Counted from the stretch's first letter, positions 25,904 through 34,891 are shown. The stretch is 64,000 nucleotides of DNA from JBBQLG01 sp964251665 (GCA_964251665.1 CAXUKO010000010.1:186001-250000); one strand, 5' to 3'. The notes: a model not told the origin generated them from the sequence alone. Translations and numbers: made by a program.

Positions 25904-27088
25904 ATGAAAAAATCATTGCTCCTGGTTTGCCTGTTTGCTGCGCCGGGTGTGCAGCATCTCTCCGCACAAAGCCCTGTTATGGCCAAAACCACCTACGCCA
26001 ATCCTTTGCCCGTTCAGTTCGGTGACCCTTACGTGCTGCATACCGGGGATACCTATTACATGTACGGCACGGGCGCGGGAGCCGATAAGGGATTTGCCGC
26101 CTATTCGTCCAAAGATATGGTGAACTGGAAACCGGAAGGGCAGGTATATTTTCACGATAACAGGAACGGCTGGAGCGATCCCAAAGCCGAGTGGGGCGGT
26201 GCTTACTGGGCTCCCGAAGTGTATGAGGTGAAGGGCAAATTCTATCTCTTCTACAGTGCTCAGTGGCGGGTAAACCCAACTCATGAAGTAGAAAACTTCC
26301 GAATAGGGGTGGCCGTGGCTGACAAGCCGACCGGTCCGTTCATTGATCTGGCGCAAAAACCCATTTTTGATCCCGGGTATCCGATCATCGACGCTAATGT
26401 GCTGTTTGATCCCAACGGCAAAGCCTATTTATACTATTCGCGTTGCTGCTACAAGCACCCGGTTGAAAGCGAAGTGGCCGACTTAGCCCGCCAGAAAGGC
26501 TGGTTTAAAGAGATTGAAGAAAGCTGGGTGTACGGGGTTGAACTCAACGCTGATTTTTCCGGCGTTATCGGCGAACCGGTGCTGTTGCTGCGGCCACCCG
26601 TTACACTGGGCAATAAGCAGGCCGACTGGGAGAGCCGATCCGTGACCGCCCGCGAAGTCAACCGGCGCTGGACGGAGGGCTCGGTTACGTTTAAAAAAGG
26701 CGATACCTATTACATAATGTATTCGGCCAATCATTTTGGGGGGCGGTATTATGCCATTGGGTACGCTACGGCGGCATCACCGTTGGGCCCGTACAGGAAA
26801 GCAGCCAACAACCCGGTCCTGCAGCAAAACACCGATCATGGCGGTACGGTAACGGGCACGGGACACAACAGCATTGCCTACTCGCCGGATGGGAAAGAGA
26901 TGTTTTGCGTCTACCACGCCCGAACGGCCAAAACCGGTGACGAACGGGTTGTCTGTCTGGACCGGATGCAGGTGAAGAACGGAATCATAACAATTTCGGG
27001 CCCTACCACGACGCCCCAAAAACTTCCCTCGGGCGCACCAACGGCGGTTGCGGAGGTCCACCCGACTGCGAAACCAGCAAAGGAGTAA
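25904..27088 (+). CDS. Glycoside hydrolase family 43 protein, secreted
   Basis: Starting at the ATG at 25904 a signal peptide (MKKSLLLVCLFAAPG...LSAQ) leads into a five-bladed propeller of GH43 type. Visible signatures are PVQFGDPYVLHTGDTYYMYG (blade 1, with the general-base Asp in GDPYV), GGAYWAPEVYEVKGKFYLFY, DPGYPIIDANVLFD and ITEG-like RRWTEGSVTFKKGDTYYIMY (general acid Glu). GH43 enzymes are mainly arabinofuranosidases and xylosidases. It follows the CE2-like esterase gene closely, so the two probably act on the same decorated hemicellulose. Confident in family, not in linkage. Confidence 0.92.
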   Translation: MKKSLLLVCLFAAPGVQHLSAQSPVMAKTTYANPLPVQFGDPYVLHTGDTYYMYGTGAGADKGFAAYSSKDMVNWKPEGQVYFHDNRNGWSDPKAEWGGAYWAPEVYEVKGKFYLFYSAQWRVNPTHEVENFRIGVAVADKPTGPFIDLAQKPIFDPGYPIIDANVLFDPNGKAYLYYSRCCYKHPVESEVADLARQKGWFKEIEESWVYGVELNADFSGVIGEPVLLLRPPVTLGNKQADWESRSVTAREVNRRWTEGSVTFKKGDTYYIMYSANHFGGRYYAIGYATAASPLGPYRKAANNPVLQQNTDHGGTVTGTGHNSIAYSPDGKEMFCVYHARTAKTGDERVVCLDRMQVKNGIITISGPTTTPQKLPSGAPTAVAEVHPTAKPAKE

Positions 27089-27228
27089 AGGTTGGCTGTT
27101 CAGGTCGGTTTTCTGCTCGTACACTTGCCGACCTCATGGGGTGCCAGCCTAAACAGCTTACTTTTTCGTAGTGCGGATGGCGACGCTTACCACCAGAACA
27201 GGCACCATCCTGCAAACAGACATACTTA

Positions 27229-27603
27229 TCATCTGTCTTTAGTTAACTTTCTAAAGATCTCGGGCATTGTGGTGGCATTTATTGATTCCATATCCACTAA
27301 TTTCAGGGATTTCACCATGGAAAGCGTAGTGGTTTTGTATGTCTGAAAGTGGGGTGTTTTCAAATGCATCTCGTAAGCAGCTTTGTCGGCATACATTTCC
27401 AGAATCCGTACCGACGTGGGGTTTTCCTTCTGATACATCGGAAAAATGGCAATCACACCCGGCTCCAGTTTTACGGAGGACGCCGATTCTTCCGCCAGAA
27501 TGGCTTTGTATTCGTCCAGATGAACCGGGTCTATGTCAATTTCTGAAAGACGTATCATCATTTTTTGCCCTTGAGCGGAAGCGGTGTGGTAACTAACAGC
27601 CAT
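27229..27603 (-). CDS. Antibiotic-biosynthesis-monooxygenase (ABM) fold protein with remnant signal peptide
   Basis: The domain (from MMIRLSEIDIDPVHLDEYK) is a ferredoxin-like ABM/YgiN fold with EPGVIAIFPMYQ, ILEMYADKAAYEMHLKTPHF typical of the family. Ahead of it lies only MAVSYHTASAQGQ, which looks like the end of a signal peptide, and an in-frame TAG follows a few codons upstream. So the start may be degraded, or translation may begin at the later MMIRL and give a cytoplasmic protein. It is the last gene of the minus-strand redox operon. Confidence 0.75.
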   Translation of the reverse strand: MAVSYHTASAQGQKMMIRLSEIDIDPVHLDEYKAILAEESASSVKLEPGVIAIFPMYQKENPTSVRILEMYADKAAYEMHLKTPHFQTYKTTTLSMVKSLKLVDMESINATTMPEIFRKLTKDR

Positions 27604-27683
27604 CAACACTACGATTTCAACCGGCGACTATCTCAAGTTCAGACAGTCCGTAATGCAACATGTTTCCTCGGTTAAAGCACTTC

Positions 27684-28166
27684 CTACTTAGTAGTCTTTA
27701 CGGGCCTCATCAGCCTGGAGAACGTGAGCGAGCCCAGCTTCCATTTGCCGTTTTGGTTGGTATACACCTCCGTCACCATAAATGGGTTAACCACCTCATT
27801 CCCGCCCACTACCGCTACCAGGTCGATGTCATTTAACAGGATGGCCGTATTGCCAATCGTATTCACGGAAGCCCCGTAGACCTCGGCTTTCTTGTACCAG
27901 ATGTTGCCGGATTTGATCACATTGAGTTCCTGGTCTTTACCCCAGCTTCCGCCCATGTGAACAAAGACCGCTTTCTCATCGAATAAGGTGCCCAGCTTGT
28001 CCACGTTCTTATCAGACATCCACTGCCATTTTTCCTTAGAAAGGTCGATGATTTCCTGCTCTGATTTGGTCGGGCTGGTTGTGGTTGAATTCGGCAGACT
28101 CGCCTGAGCGTGTGCTAACTGCGCACCGGCTACGCACAGGATCAAGCCAAAAATTACTTTCTTCAT
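27684..28166 (-). CDS. Secreted NTF2-like / DUF4440 protein
   Basis: A signal peptide (residues 1-20, AQLAHA) precedes an NTF2-like cone: LSKEKWQWMSDKNVDKLGTLFDEKAVFVHMGG, then VYTNQNGKWKLGSLTFSRL. DUF4440/SnoaL-like proteins bind small ligands or act as isomerases and lyases. The length of 160 residues is normal. It lies between the aldo/keto reductase and the ABM gene in the same direction; gaps of about 80 and 140 nt make co-transcription plausible. Confidence 0.85.
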   Translation of the reverse strand: MKKVIFGLILCVAGAQLAHAQASLPNSTTTSPTKSEQEIIDLSKEKWQWMSDKNVDKLGTLFDEKAVFVHMGGSWGKDQELNVIKSGNIWYKKAEVYGASVNTIGNTAILLNDIDLVAVVGGNEVVNPFMVTEVYTNQNGKWKLGSLTFSRLMRPVKTTK

Positions 28167-28307
28167 GAGTTTTTGAGTTAAGTTGATTGTCAGTTACGTT
28201 CCCTATGGCTATGTTTTACCTGTTTACTTTCCCTCATATTCTTCGTCCGTTACCTGGTTGAACCAGATGGTCCTTCCTTTCTGAGTAGGTACCATTTAGG
28301 GTTCGGA

Positions 28308-29159
28308 TTAGTTGTCTAATTTGCGTTCTCCCAGCCATTTCACCATCGCCGGGTCGCGGTGGTCGAAGAAGAGGCTGGCGTTGGTGTCCAGCGTTTTGAT
28401 GGCCTCCATATCGTCCCCGCTTAATTCAAAATCGAGGCTATTGAAATTCTCGGCCATGCGTTCCCTGCGAACCGATTTAGGAATAGCAACCACGCCCCGT
28501 TGGGTCAGCCAGCGGAGGATAACCTGAGCAACTGTTTTGTTATATTTCGCGCCGATGGATCGCAACAGTTCATTCTGAAAAATTCCGTTTTTACCTTCCG
28601 CAAACGGCCCCCACGACTCGATTTGTACACCGTTGTCGGTCAGGAACTGCTGCGTTTCCACCTGTTGATGGAAGGGGTGGGTTTCAATCTGATTGACCGC
28701 CGGAACGATTTCGTTATGAATCATCAAATCCATCAGCCGGTCGGGATAAAAATTGCTCACGCTAATGGCCCGCGCCCGGCCTTCCTTGTACACTTCCTGC
28801 ATGGCTCGCCATTCGCCGTACACGTCGCCGTAGGGCTGATGAATCAGGTACAGATCCACGTAATCTAAGCCCAGCTTTCTCAGCGAATTGTCGAACGCCT
28901 GTTTAGCGCCAGCGTACCCGTCCGACTGAATCCAGAGTTTGGTCGTGATAAACAACTCGTCTCTCGGCACTCCGCTATGCCTGATCGCCTGGCCTACGGC
29001 TTTTTCATTGCCGTAGGAAGACGCCGTATCAATCAGCCGGTAGCCGGTTTCGATGGCATCCAATACGCTGCGTTCACATTCGGCCGGGTCAGGCACCTGA
29101 AAAACGCCAAACCCCAGTATGGGCATCTCGACACCGTTGTTTAATTTGACCGTTTTCAT
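28308..29159 (-). CDS. Aldo/keto reductase
   Basis: The 283-residue TIM-barrel carries the family signatures GYRLIDTASSYGNEKAVGQA (catalytic Asp and Tyr), LGLDYVDLYLIHQPYGD (His), and late IPKSVRRERMAENF for NADPH binding. It reduces aldehydes or ketones in the cytoplasm. Only 14 nt separate its start from the preceding small lipoprotein gene, so it belongs to the molybdenum-hydroxylase transcript. Related to, but in a different subgroup from, the reductase at 35504-36478. Confidence 0.93.
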   Translation of the reverse strand: MKTVKLNNGVEMPILGFGVFQVPDPAECERSVLDAIETGYRLIDTASSYGNEKAVGQAIRHSGVPRDELFITTKLWIQSDGYAGAKQAFDNSLRKLGLDYVDLYLIHQPYGDVYGEWRAMQEVYKEGRARAISVSNFYPDRLMDLMIHNEIVPAVNQIETHPFHQQVETQQFLTDNGVQIESWGPFAEGKNGIFQNELLRSIGAKYNKTVAQVILRWLTQRGVVAIPKSVRRERMAENFNSLDFELSGDDMEAIKTLDTNASLFFDHRDPAMVKWLGERKLDN

Positions 29160-29173
29160 ATAGAATAATTGGG

Positions 29174-29536
29174 TTACCTGATCCGTTTCGCCGACGCATC
29201 AAAGGTGTACATGGTGCCGGTCAGGTTGTCGGCATCTACCCGCGTCAGGTCGATAAACTGCTCTTTGCCTTCACCCGACCGGTAGTAGATCGACATACTG
29301 TTGCCCTTTTCGTCCACCTTGGTAATGAGGAATTTGGGGCTGTCGGGGTTGCGGGCGTCGGTTAGTTCGCCGATTAATCGGCCCTGTTTACGCACTAAGT
29401 CCGTTGTGAATTTCACTTCGGGCGTTTGCGCCACGGTGATCTCCCATTTACCGGTAAACGAGCTGGCAGACCGGGCGCAGCCGCTGACGACTGCGTTCAG
29501 CAGGATAACAAACCAGACGAAGTGGACTTTCTGCAT
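29174..29536 (-). CDS. Small lipoprotein, 120 aa, unknown function
   Basis: The ATG at 29536 gives a lipoprotein signal (VVSGC, Cys about residue 17). The mature part is a small beta-rich domain: FTGKWEITVAQTPEVKFT, LVRKQGRLIGELTD, KFLITKVDEKGNSMSI. It resembles short lipocalin-like proteins that Bacteroidota encode beside secreted enzymes. It starts 10 nt after the end of the molybdopterin subunit gene. Function not recognised. Confidence 0.8.
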   Translation of the reverse strand: MQKVHFVWFVILLNAVVSGCARSASSFTGKWEITVAQTPEVKFTTDLVRKQGRLIGELTDARNPDSPKFLITKVDEKGNSMSIYYRSGEGKEQFIDLTRVDADNLTGTMYTFDASAKRIR

Positions 29537-29546
29537 GAGGGTTTGG

Positions 29547-31805
29547 TTAAACGCCCTTATCGAGAAGGGACTGGAATGGCTGGGTATACAGGCGTTTTCC
29601 CGTGGCTTTGTAGAGTGCATTGGCCAGTGCCCCGATGACCGGCGGAAACGGCGGCTCGCCGAGGCCCGTCGGGTCGATTTCGTTCTGCACGAAATGTACG
29701 TCGATTACTTTCGGGGCTTCGTTGTGGCGAATCAGGCGGTACTGGTCGAAATTGCTTTGGTCGGGCTTGCCGTTTTTCACCGTTAGGTTGCCGAAAAACG
29801 CGTTGCCGATGCCATCGACCACCGCCCCTTCAATCATGTTGCTGGCCGCTATCAGGTTCACCACCACGCCACAATCGACCGCGCTGGTGACGCGTTCCAC
29901 CACCGGCTGCCCGGCCTTCATGGACAAATCGACCACGTGAGCCGCGTAGGAGTTGTGGCAGAAATAAACCGCCACGCCCCGGTGTATGTCTGCCTGGCCC
30001 GTCTGTCCCCAGCCCGATTTATCGCGTACCAGTTTCAGCACACCCGCGTACCGGTCTACCTCATACGTGTTGTTTTTACCAACGGGGTTGGTTTTCGCCC
30101 GGTCCAGCAGCCCCAGCCGGAAGTCGATGGGGTCTTTGCCCATCACCTCGGCCACCTCATCCAGAAACGCCTGCTGCGCCCCGCCGATGAAGTTGGAGCG
30201 CGGTGCACGGAACGCCCCGATGGTGATGTTGGAGGGCAGCGCCCATTCGTCGGCCAGGTAATTGTCAATGGCACCGGCCGGGAAGTTATTCTCGGCCCCA
30301 CCCAGCGCACTTTCGGGTATGCCCCCGCCCCGCACGTGAAAGGCGGTGAGCTTTTTATCCGCGTCAAAAGCGGCCCTAAAGGTCAGGCTGTACATAGGGC
30401 GGTACACGCCGTAGGTCATATCGTCTTCCCGCGTGTAAATCAGCTTGATCGGTGCCTTTACGTGCTGCGAAATCAGGGCTGCCTCGACCATGTAGTGCCC
30501 GTAGGCTTTGCGGCCAAAGCCGCCCCCCATGCGCGTCAGCTCGATGTCGATCTTCTCAACCGGCATCCCCAGGCGGGCCGCAATCGTTGGCCGGATAAAG
30601 TCGGGTGCCTGAATTCCAGCCGCCAAAAAAGCTTTATCGGCAGTTACGTGAGCAAAGCAGTTGAGCGGCTCCATGCAGTTGTGGGCCAGAAACGGCGCGG
30701 TGTAGGTCCGTTCGAGCACCTGAGCCGCCGACTTAAAGGCCGCTTCGGGGTCGCCATCCTGGCGCAGTACCCTGGCGGGCTGGGCATCCCGCTCCCGCAT
30801 TTTCGCGTAATGGGTGGTTGTACTTTCCAGGCCCGCCGGGATTTTCAATTCCCGCTGCTGGCCAAAGGCGTTTTGCTTCTCAATGGTGTCGGTAATCGGT
30901 TGCCATTGCACCCGGAGTTTCTTTTTGGCCTGCATCACCTCCCAGGTCGACCGGCCCACGATAACCACTAATTCGTTGAACGTCCGGGTGTCGAAGATTT
31001 GCTGGGCGTAATCGTCGGGGTAAACAGTAATGGGAAACACATCCCGGATGCCGGGCAGTTTTCGCACTGCCGTGGCGTCGAACGATTTCAGTTTCTGGCC
31101 AAACGGCGGGTGTACCATCATGGCAATAAGCATTCCCGGCTGGCGGTAATCTAAACTGAACAGCGGTTTGCCCGTTACGATGCGCGTACCTTCCACATTC
31201 TGGCGCGGGGTGCTGAGAATCCTGAACGTACTGACCGGTTTGAGTTTTACGTCCTTCGGGACCGGCAGTTTGGCAGCCGCCGAGGCCATGGCGCCGTACC
31301 CCGCTGTTTTACCACTGGCTTTGTGGTTCAATACACCCGCTTCGGTGGTAATCTCGTCGACGGGTACGTTCCAGGCTTGCGCGGCTGCCTCCCGCAGCAT
31401 CTGCCGGGCCGCAGCTCCCGCCGTACGCAGCCCTTTCCAGGCCTGCCGAATGCCCTGGCTACCGCCCGTAAACTGCCGACCGTAACGCTGGGTATTAAAC
31501 GGAGCCTGCTCGACCACCACGCCCTTCCAGTCGGCGTCTAATTCTTCGGCTACCATCATCGGCATGGCCGTTTTCACGTTCTGCCCGAATTCGGGGTTGG
31601 GCGACAGGATGGTTATCTGGCCCTCCGGGGTGATTTTAATGAAGCTGGTTAGCTCCGCTACCTCGCCCGGAACGCTGCCTTCCGACAGTGCAGATGCGGC
31701 TTTCGCCTGAGTGAACAGGGTAAAGCCCAGCAGCATTCCCCCGCCCGACAGCGCCGAGACTTTCAGGAAGGAACGCCGGTCGTACGTAGTTTTTTTGGTT
31801 GCAAT
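29547..31805 (-). CDS. Molybdopterin-binding subunit of a xanthine dehydrogenase-family (IorB-like) hydroxylase, apparent ATT start
   Basis: The chain has the layout of isoquinoline 1-oxidoreductase-type large subunits: a first aldehyde-oxidase domain, then motifs around the cofactor (RMGGGFGRKAYG, GAFRAPRSNF, GLGEPPFPP). The first ATG is at 31736, but codons before it encode ATKKTTYDRRSFLKVSALSG, a good twin-arginine signal that the ATG start would cut off. The only initiator-like codon there is ATT at 31805; homologues would be expected to have ATG. With it the protein is 752 residues. It follows the 2Fe-2S subunit gene by 17 nt. Folded with cofactor and exported by Tat; electron acceptor unknown. 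Confidence 0.87.
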   Translation of the reverse strand: MATKKTTYDRRSFLKVSALSGGGMLLGFTLFTQAKAASALSEGSVPGEVAELTSFIKITPEGQITILSPNPEFGQNVKTAMPMMVAEELDADWKGVVVEQAPFNTQRYGRQFTGGSQGIRQAWKGLRTAGAAARQMLREAAAQAWNVPVDEITTEAGVLNHKASGKTAGYGAMASAAAKLPVPKDVKLKPVSTFRILSTPRQNVEGTRIVTGKPLFSLDYRQPGMLIAMMVHPPFGQKLKSFDATAVRKLPGIRDVFPITVYPDDYAQQIFDTRTFNELVVIVGRSTWEVMQAKKKLRVQWQPITDTIEKQNAFGQQRELKIPAGLESTTTHYAKMRERDAQPARVLRQDGDPEAAFKSAAQVLERTYTAPFLAHNCMEPLNCFAHVTADKAFLAAGIQAPDFIRPTIAARLGMPVEKIDIELTRMGGGFGRKAYGHYMVEAALISQHVKAPIKLIYTREDDMTYGVYRPMYSLTFRAAFDADKKLTAFHVRGGGIPESALGGAENNFPAGAIDNYLADEWALPSNITIGAFRAPRSNFIGGAQQAFLDEVAEVMGKDPIDFRLGLLDRAKTNPVGKNNTYEVDRYAGVLKLVRDKSGWGQTGQADIHRGVAVYFCHNSYAAHVVDLSMKAGQPVVERVTSAVDCGVVVNLIAASNMIEGAVVDGIGNAFFGNLTVKNGKPDQSNFDQYRLIRHNEAPKVIDVHFVQNEIDPTGLGEPPFPPVIGALANALYKATGKRLYTQPFQSLLDKGV

Positions 31806-31822
31806 AGTTGGGGTGGGGTGAT

Positions 31823-32278
31823 TTATTTCTTTGCGGCTGCGTGGATAGCGGTCTTAATGCGGGTATAGGTACCGCACCGGCAGATGTTACCACTCATGGC
31901 GGCATCGATGTCAGCGTCAGTTGGCTTAGGATTCGTTTTTAACAGGGAGGCTGCGCTCATGATCTGCCCCGCCTGGCAGTAGCCACACTGCGCCACGTCG
32001 TGTTCGATCCATGCTTTCTGCACGGGGTGGTCGCCGTTGGCCGATAGACCTTCGATGGTGGTGATGGCCTCCTTGCCGACGGCCGAAACGGGCAACTGAC
32101 AGGAGCGGACCGCTGTTCCGTTCAAATGGACGGTGCAGGCCCCGCACTGCGCGATGCCGCAGCCGTACTTGGTGCCTTGCAGGTCCAGATGGTCGCGCAG
32201 GACCCAAAGCATCGGCGTGGCCGGATCAGCGTCTACCCGCCTGATTTTTCCGTTGATTTTTAGGTTGAATGTGGCCAC
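31823..32278 (-). CDS. (2Fe-2S)-binding subunit of the molybdenum hydroxylase (IorA-like), GTG start
   Basis: A 151-residue protein from the GTG at 32278, which begins MATFNLKINGK as usual for the family; the longer open frame upstream is not protein-like. The plant-type cluster site is CGIAQCGACTVHLNG with an upstream YG and a later SCQLP cysteine, and the second cluster site is CGYCQAGQIMSAASLL plus NICRCGTYTR. It passes electrons from the molybdenum site in the partner subunit. It has no signal of its own and is probably carried by the Tat-bearing large subunit. Confidence 0.93.
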   Translation of the reverse strand: MATFNLKINGKIRRVDADPATPMLWVLRDHLDLQGTKYGCGIAQCGACTVHLNGTAVRSCQLPVSAVGKEAITTIEGLSANGDHPVQKAWIEHDVAQCGYCQAGQIMSAASLLKTNPKPTDADIDAAMSGNICRCGTYTRIKTAIHAAAKK

Positions 32279-32472
32279 TGTTGCAGGGTTTTGATTGAAT
32301 AGGGTACCGTTCAGGTAATAAGCAATACCAGTCCTTACAAAGGTCTCTTTTACGGCTGGCGTAAATGGTATATGAATTACGGATTTATCTACCAATATTC
32401 CTGATTAGCCGTTGGCCAGCCACAAAAGGCCCGATAAAGCAGTAATTTCAGGCTGGATAAACCAATAAGTAT

Positions 32473-33380
32473 ATGGATGACCTGCGCCGGTTTGAGACCA
32501 TAAACGATTATAATGCCTTCAACAATACTGAAACACGCCACCCGCTGGTGAGTGTGGTTGATTTATCGAAGGCCGCTCCCCGACAGGGTTCCCGAATGTA
32601 TTTTGGCTTCTACACGATCTTCCTGAAAGACGTAAAATGCGGGGATCTGGTGTATGGTCGGCATACGTATGATTATCAGGAAGGAACCCTGGTGTTTAGG
32701 CACCGGGACAGGTTGCCGGCATAAACAGCAATGGGGAAACTTACCAGCCCAAAGGGTATGCGCTGGTCTTTCACCCTGACTTAATTCATGGTACGCAGCT
32801 TGGACGGCATATCCAGGACTACACGTTCTTTGGCTACCAGTCGCACGAAGCCCTGCATTTGTCTAATCGGGAACGGCAGATTGTGTTGGATTGCTTTGCA
32901 AAAATTAATTACGAATTGGAACAGAATATTGATAAGCACAGCAAGCGGCTGATTGTCAGCAATATTGAATTGTTTCTGAACTATTGCGTTCGTTTTTACG
33001 ACCGTCAGTTCATCACCCGGAACCATGTGCATCATGGGCTTTTAGAACGGTTTGAAGCTTTGCTTAACCACTATTTTTTATCGGATGCTCCCCAAACGAA
33101 TGGCTTGCCTTCGGTGGCTTATTGTGCCGACCGGTTGAATTTATCGGCTAATTATTTTGGCGACTTAGTGAAAAAAGAAACGGGCCAATCCGCTCAGGAA
33201 TACATTCAGTCGAAGCTGATTGAGGTGGCCAAGGAGAAAATGGTTGAGCGGAGTAAAACCGTTAATGAAATTGCCTATGAGTTAGGGTTTAAATACGCGC
33301 AGCATTTCAGCCGGGTCTTTAAGCAGCGGGTCGGGCAATCGCCCAACGAGTACCGCCGGATCGCCGTGGCGGATGCCTGA
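32473..33380 (+). pseudogene. AraC family regulator split by a one-base frameshift
   Basis: Codons from the ATG at 32473 encode the cupin-like N-terminus up to EGTLVF (32697). From 32700 the protein continues in another frame, APGQVAGINSNGETY onwards, to a standard two-helix AraC DNA-binding domain: LSANYFGDLVKKETGQS, VNEIAYELGFKYAQHFSRVF. Rejoining the two gives a normal-length regulator of about 300 residues. A single base appears to be lost near 32695-32700. It lies divergent from the molybdenum hydroxylase operon and probably controlled it. A sequencing error is the main alternative. AT-richer than its neighbours. Confidence 0.8.
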
Positions 33381-33460
33381 TCAAACACGTCAACGTCGCG
33401 AAACCCCGGCCTAAATAAACTGAACTCCTGATACCTTCGTCAGTAGTCAATCGTCGCACC

Positions 33461-33619
33461 ATGCAACCCCTGCTGATCGAATACATTTACCTGATCCTGA
33501 TTATTCTGGGGCTGGTTATGCTGGCCGACGAACTGCGGGAAATTCAGGAAGCTACGGCTCAGATTGACGTAGTGGGTACGCGCTATACCGAAGCAATGGA
33601 AAAATCCACCGGGCTGTAG
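33461..33619 (+). CDS. Small single-helix membrane protein, 52 aa
   Basis: ATG at 33461, TAG at 33617-33619. A hydrophobic N-terminal helix (IEYIYLILIILGLVML) is followed by an amphipathic, charged tail with coiled-coil character (ADELREIQEATAQIDVVG). The layout is that of many small inner-membrane proteins; no family recognised. It is about 110 nt upstream of the alcohol dehydrogenase gene, same direction. Confidence 0.45.
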   Translation: MQPLLIEYIYLILIILGLVMLADELREIQEATAQIDVVGTRYTEAMEKSTGL

Positions 33620-33727
33620 GTAACGCTGTAGTTGCCGCCACGGGCAAACGTATCCGAAAATCACCCGTCGATTTGACCATTATCGGGTAAACCTGTATAG
33701 GTTTGTGCTCATTTAACCAAAAACGTT

Positions 33728-34771
33728 ATGATTAGGACAAAAGGCTATGCCGCGCAAACCAAGGATACTGAACTGGCCCCCTGGAATTTTGACCGGCGCG
33801 ACGTTGGACCGCACGACGTTCAATTTGATATTACTCACTGTGGCGTTTGTCATTCCGACCTGCACCAGATCCGGGACGAGTGGGGCGGCAGCATTTTTCC
33901 GATGGTTCCGGGCCACGAGATTGTCGGTCGGGTTGTCGCCGTTGGCAGCGAAGTCAGCAAATTCAAGGCGGGCGATCTGGCGGGTACCGGCTGCATGGTC
34001 GATTCGTGCCGGGTCTGTTCGTATTGCCAGGATGGTCTGGAGCAGTACTGCGCCAATGGTAACACGCTCACCTACAACAGCCGGGAGCAGGACCACAAAA
34101 CGCCTACCTACGGTGGCTACTCCAACACCATTGTCGTACACGAAGATTTCGTGCTGCACATGCCCGAATCGCTCGACCTGGCGGCTGCGGCTCCGCTGCT
34201 CTGCGCGGGCATTACCACCTACTCACCCCTGCGGCACTGGAACGTGGGCGCGGGACACAAACTGGCCGTTCTGGGTCTGGGTGGCCTGGGGCACATGGGC
34301 GTAAAATTCGGCGTGGCGTTGGGGGCTGAGGTGACGGTATTGAGCACGTCGCCTAAAAAAGAGGAAGATGCCAAAAAACTGGGAGCGCACAAATTTGTCG
34401 TTACGAGCGATCCGGCCCAACTGGCTTCCGTAACGGGGTATTTTGACTTCATTCTGGATACGGTTTCGGCCGAGCACGACTACAATCAGTATCTGGCTCT
34501 GCTGAAAACCGACGGTGTCCACATCTGCGTCGGTGCTCCGCCAACGCCGTCCGCCCTGGTGGCCTTTAGTTTGATACCCGGCCGGAAAAGTATCGCCGGA
34601 TCAACGATTGGCGGCATTGCCGAAACCCAGGGAATGCTCGATTTCTGCGCTGAGCACAACATTGTCTCCGACATTGAGCTGATCGACATCAAGGACATCC
34701 AACCGTCTTACGACCGGATGCTGAAAGGCGATGTGCGGTACCGGTTTGTCATCGACATGGCGACGTTGTAG
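33728..34771 (+). CDS. Zinc-dependent NAD(P) alcohol dehydrogenase, CAD/YahK type
   Basis: The catalytic zinc signature GHEIVGRVVAVG follows CGVCHSDL (catalytic Cys), and the structural zinc site is the four-cysteine loop CRVCSYCQDGLEQYC. The nucleotide fold is LGLGGLGHMGVK (about residue 178). At 347 residues this is a cinnamyl-alcohol-dehydrogenase-type aldehyde reductase, which would reduce aldehydes with NADPH. Monocistronic; ends at a hairpin. Confidence 0.94.
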   Translation: MIRTKGYAAQTKDTELAPWNFDRRDVGPHDVQFDITHCGVCHSDLHQIRDEWGGSIFPMVPGHEIVGRVVAVGSEVSKFKAGDLAGTGCMVDSCRVCSYCQDGLEQYCANGNTLTYNSREQDHKTPTYGGYSNTIVVHEDFVLHMPESLDLAAAAPLLCAGITTYSPLRHWNVGAGHKLAVLGLGGLGHMGVKFGVALGAEVTVLSTSPKKEEDAKKLGAHKFVVTSDPAQLASVTGYFDFILDTVSAEHDYNQYLALLKTDGVHICVGAPPTPSALVAFSLIPGRKSIAGSTIGGIAETQGMLDFCAEHNIVSDIELIDIKDIQPSYDRMLKGDVRYRFVIDMATL

Positions 34772-34799
34772 TCAGGTAAATAAACAGTAAGCTTTATAA

Positions 34800-34840
34800 A
34801 TGCCGGTTCAGGGTGCCGTAAAAGTGCGCTGAACCGGCAT
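34800..34840. terminator. Hairpin after the alcohol dehydrogenase gene
   Basis: Perfect 12-bp arms ATGCCGGTTCAG (34800-34811) and CTGAACCGGCAT (34829-34840) with a 17-nt loop. Confidence 0.65.
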
Positions 34841-34891
34841 CGTAACAGACACCTAAAAGCACGAAAAGGTATTCATAAATACAGGACGACC

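Noticed and set aside
29937..30971. A 344-codon frame antisense to the molybdenum hydroxylase
   Set aside because: The minus-strand protein has clear cofactor motifs; the plus-strand frame is arginine/valine-rich nonsense typical of GC-rich shadows.
31736..31825. Programmed frameshift fusing the 2Fe-2S and molybdenum subunits
   Set aside because: The frames would join by a -1 shift near the small-subunit stop, but no slippery heptamer with a downstream structure is visible and a separate Tat start explains the sequence better.
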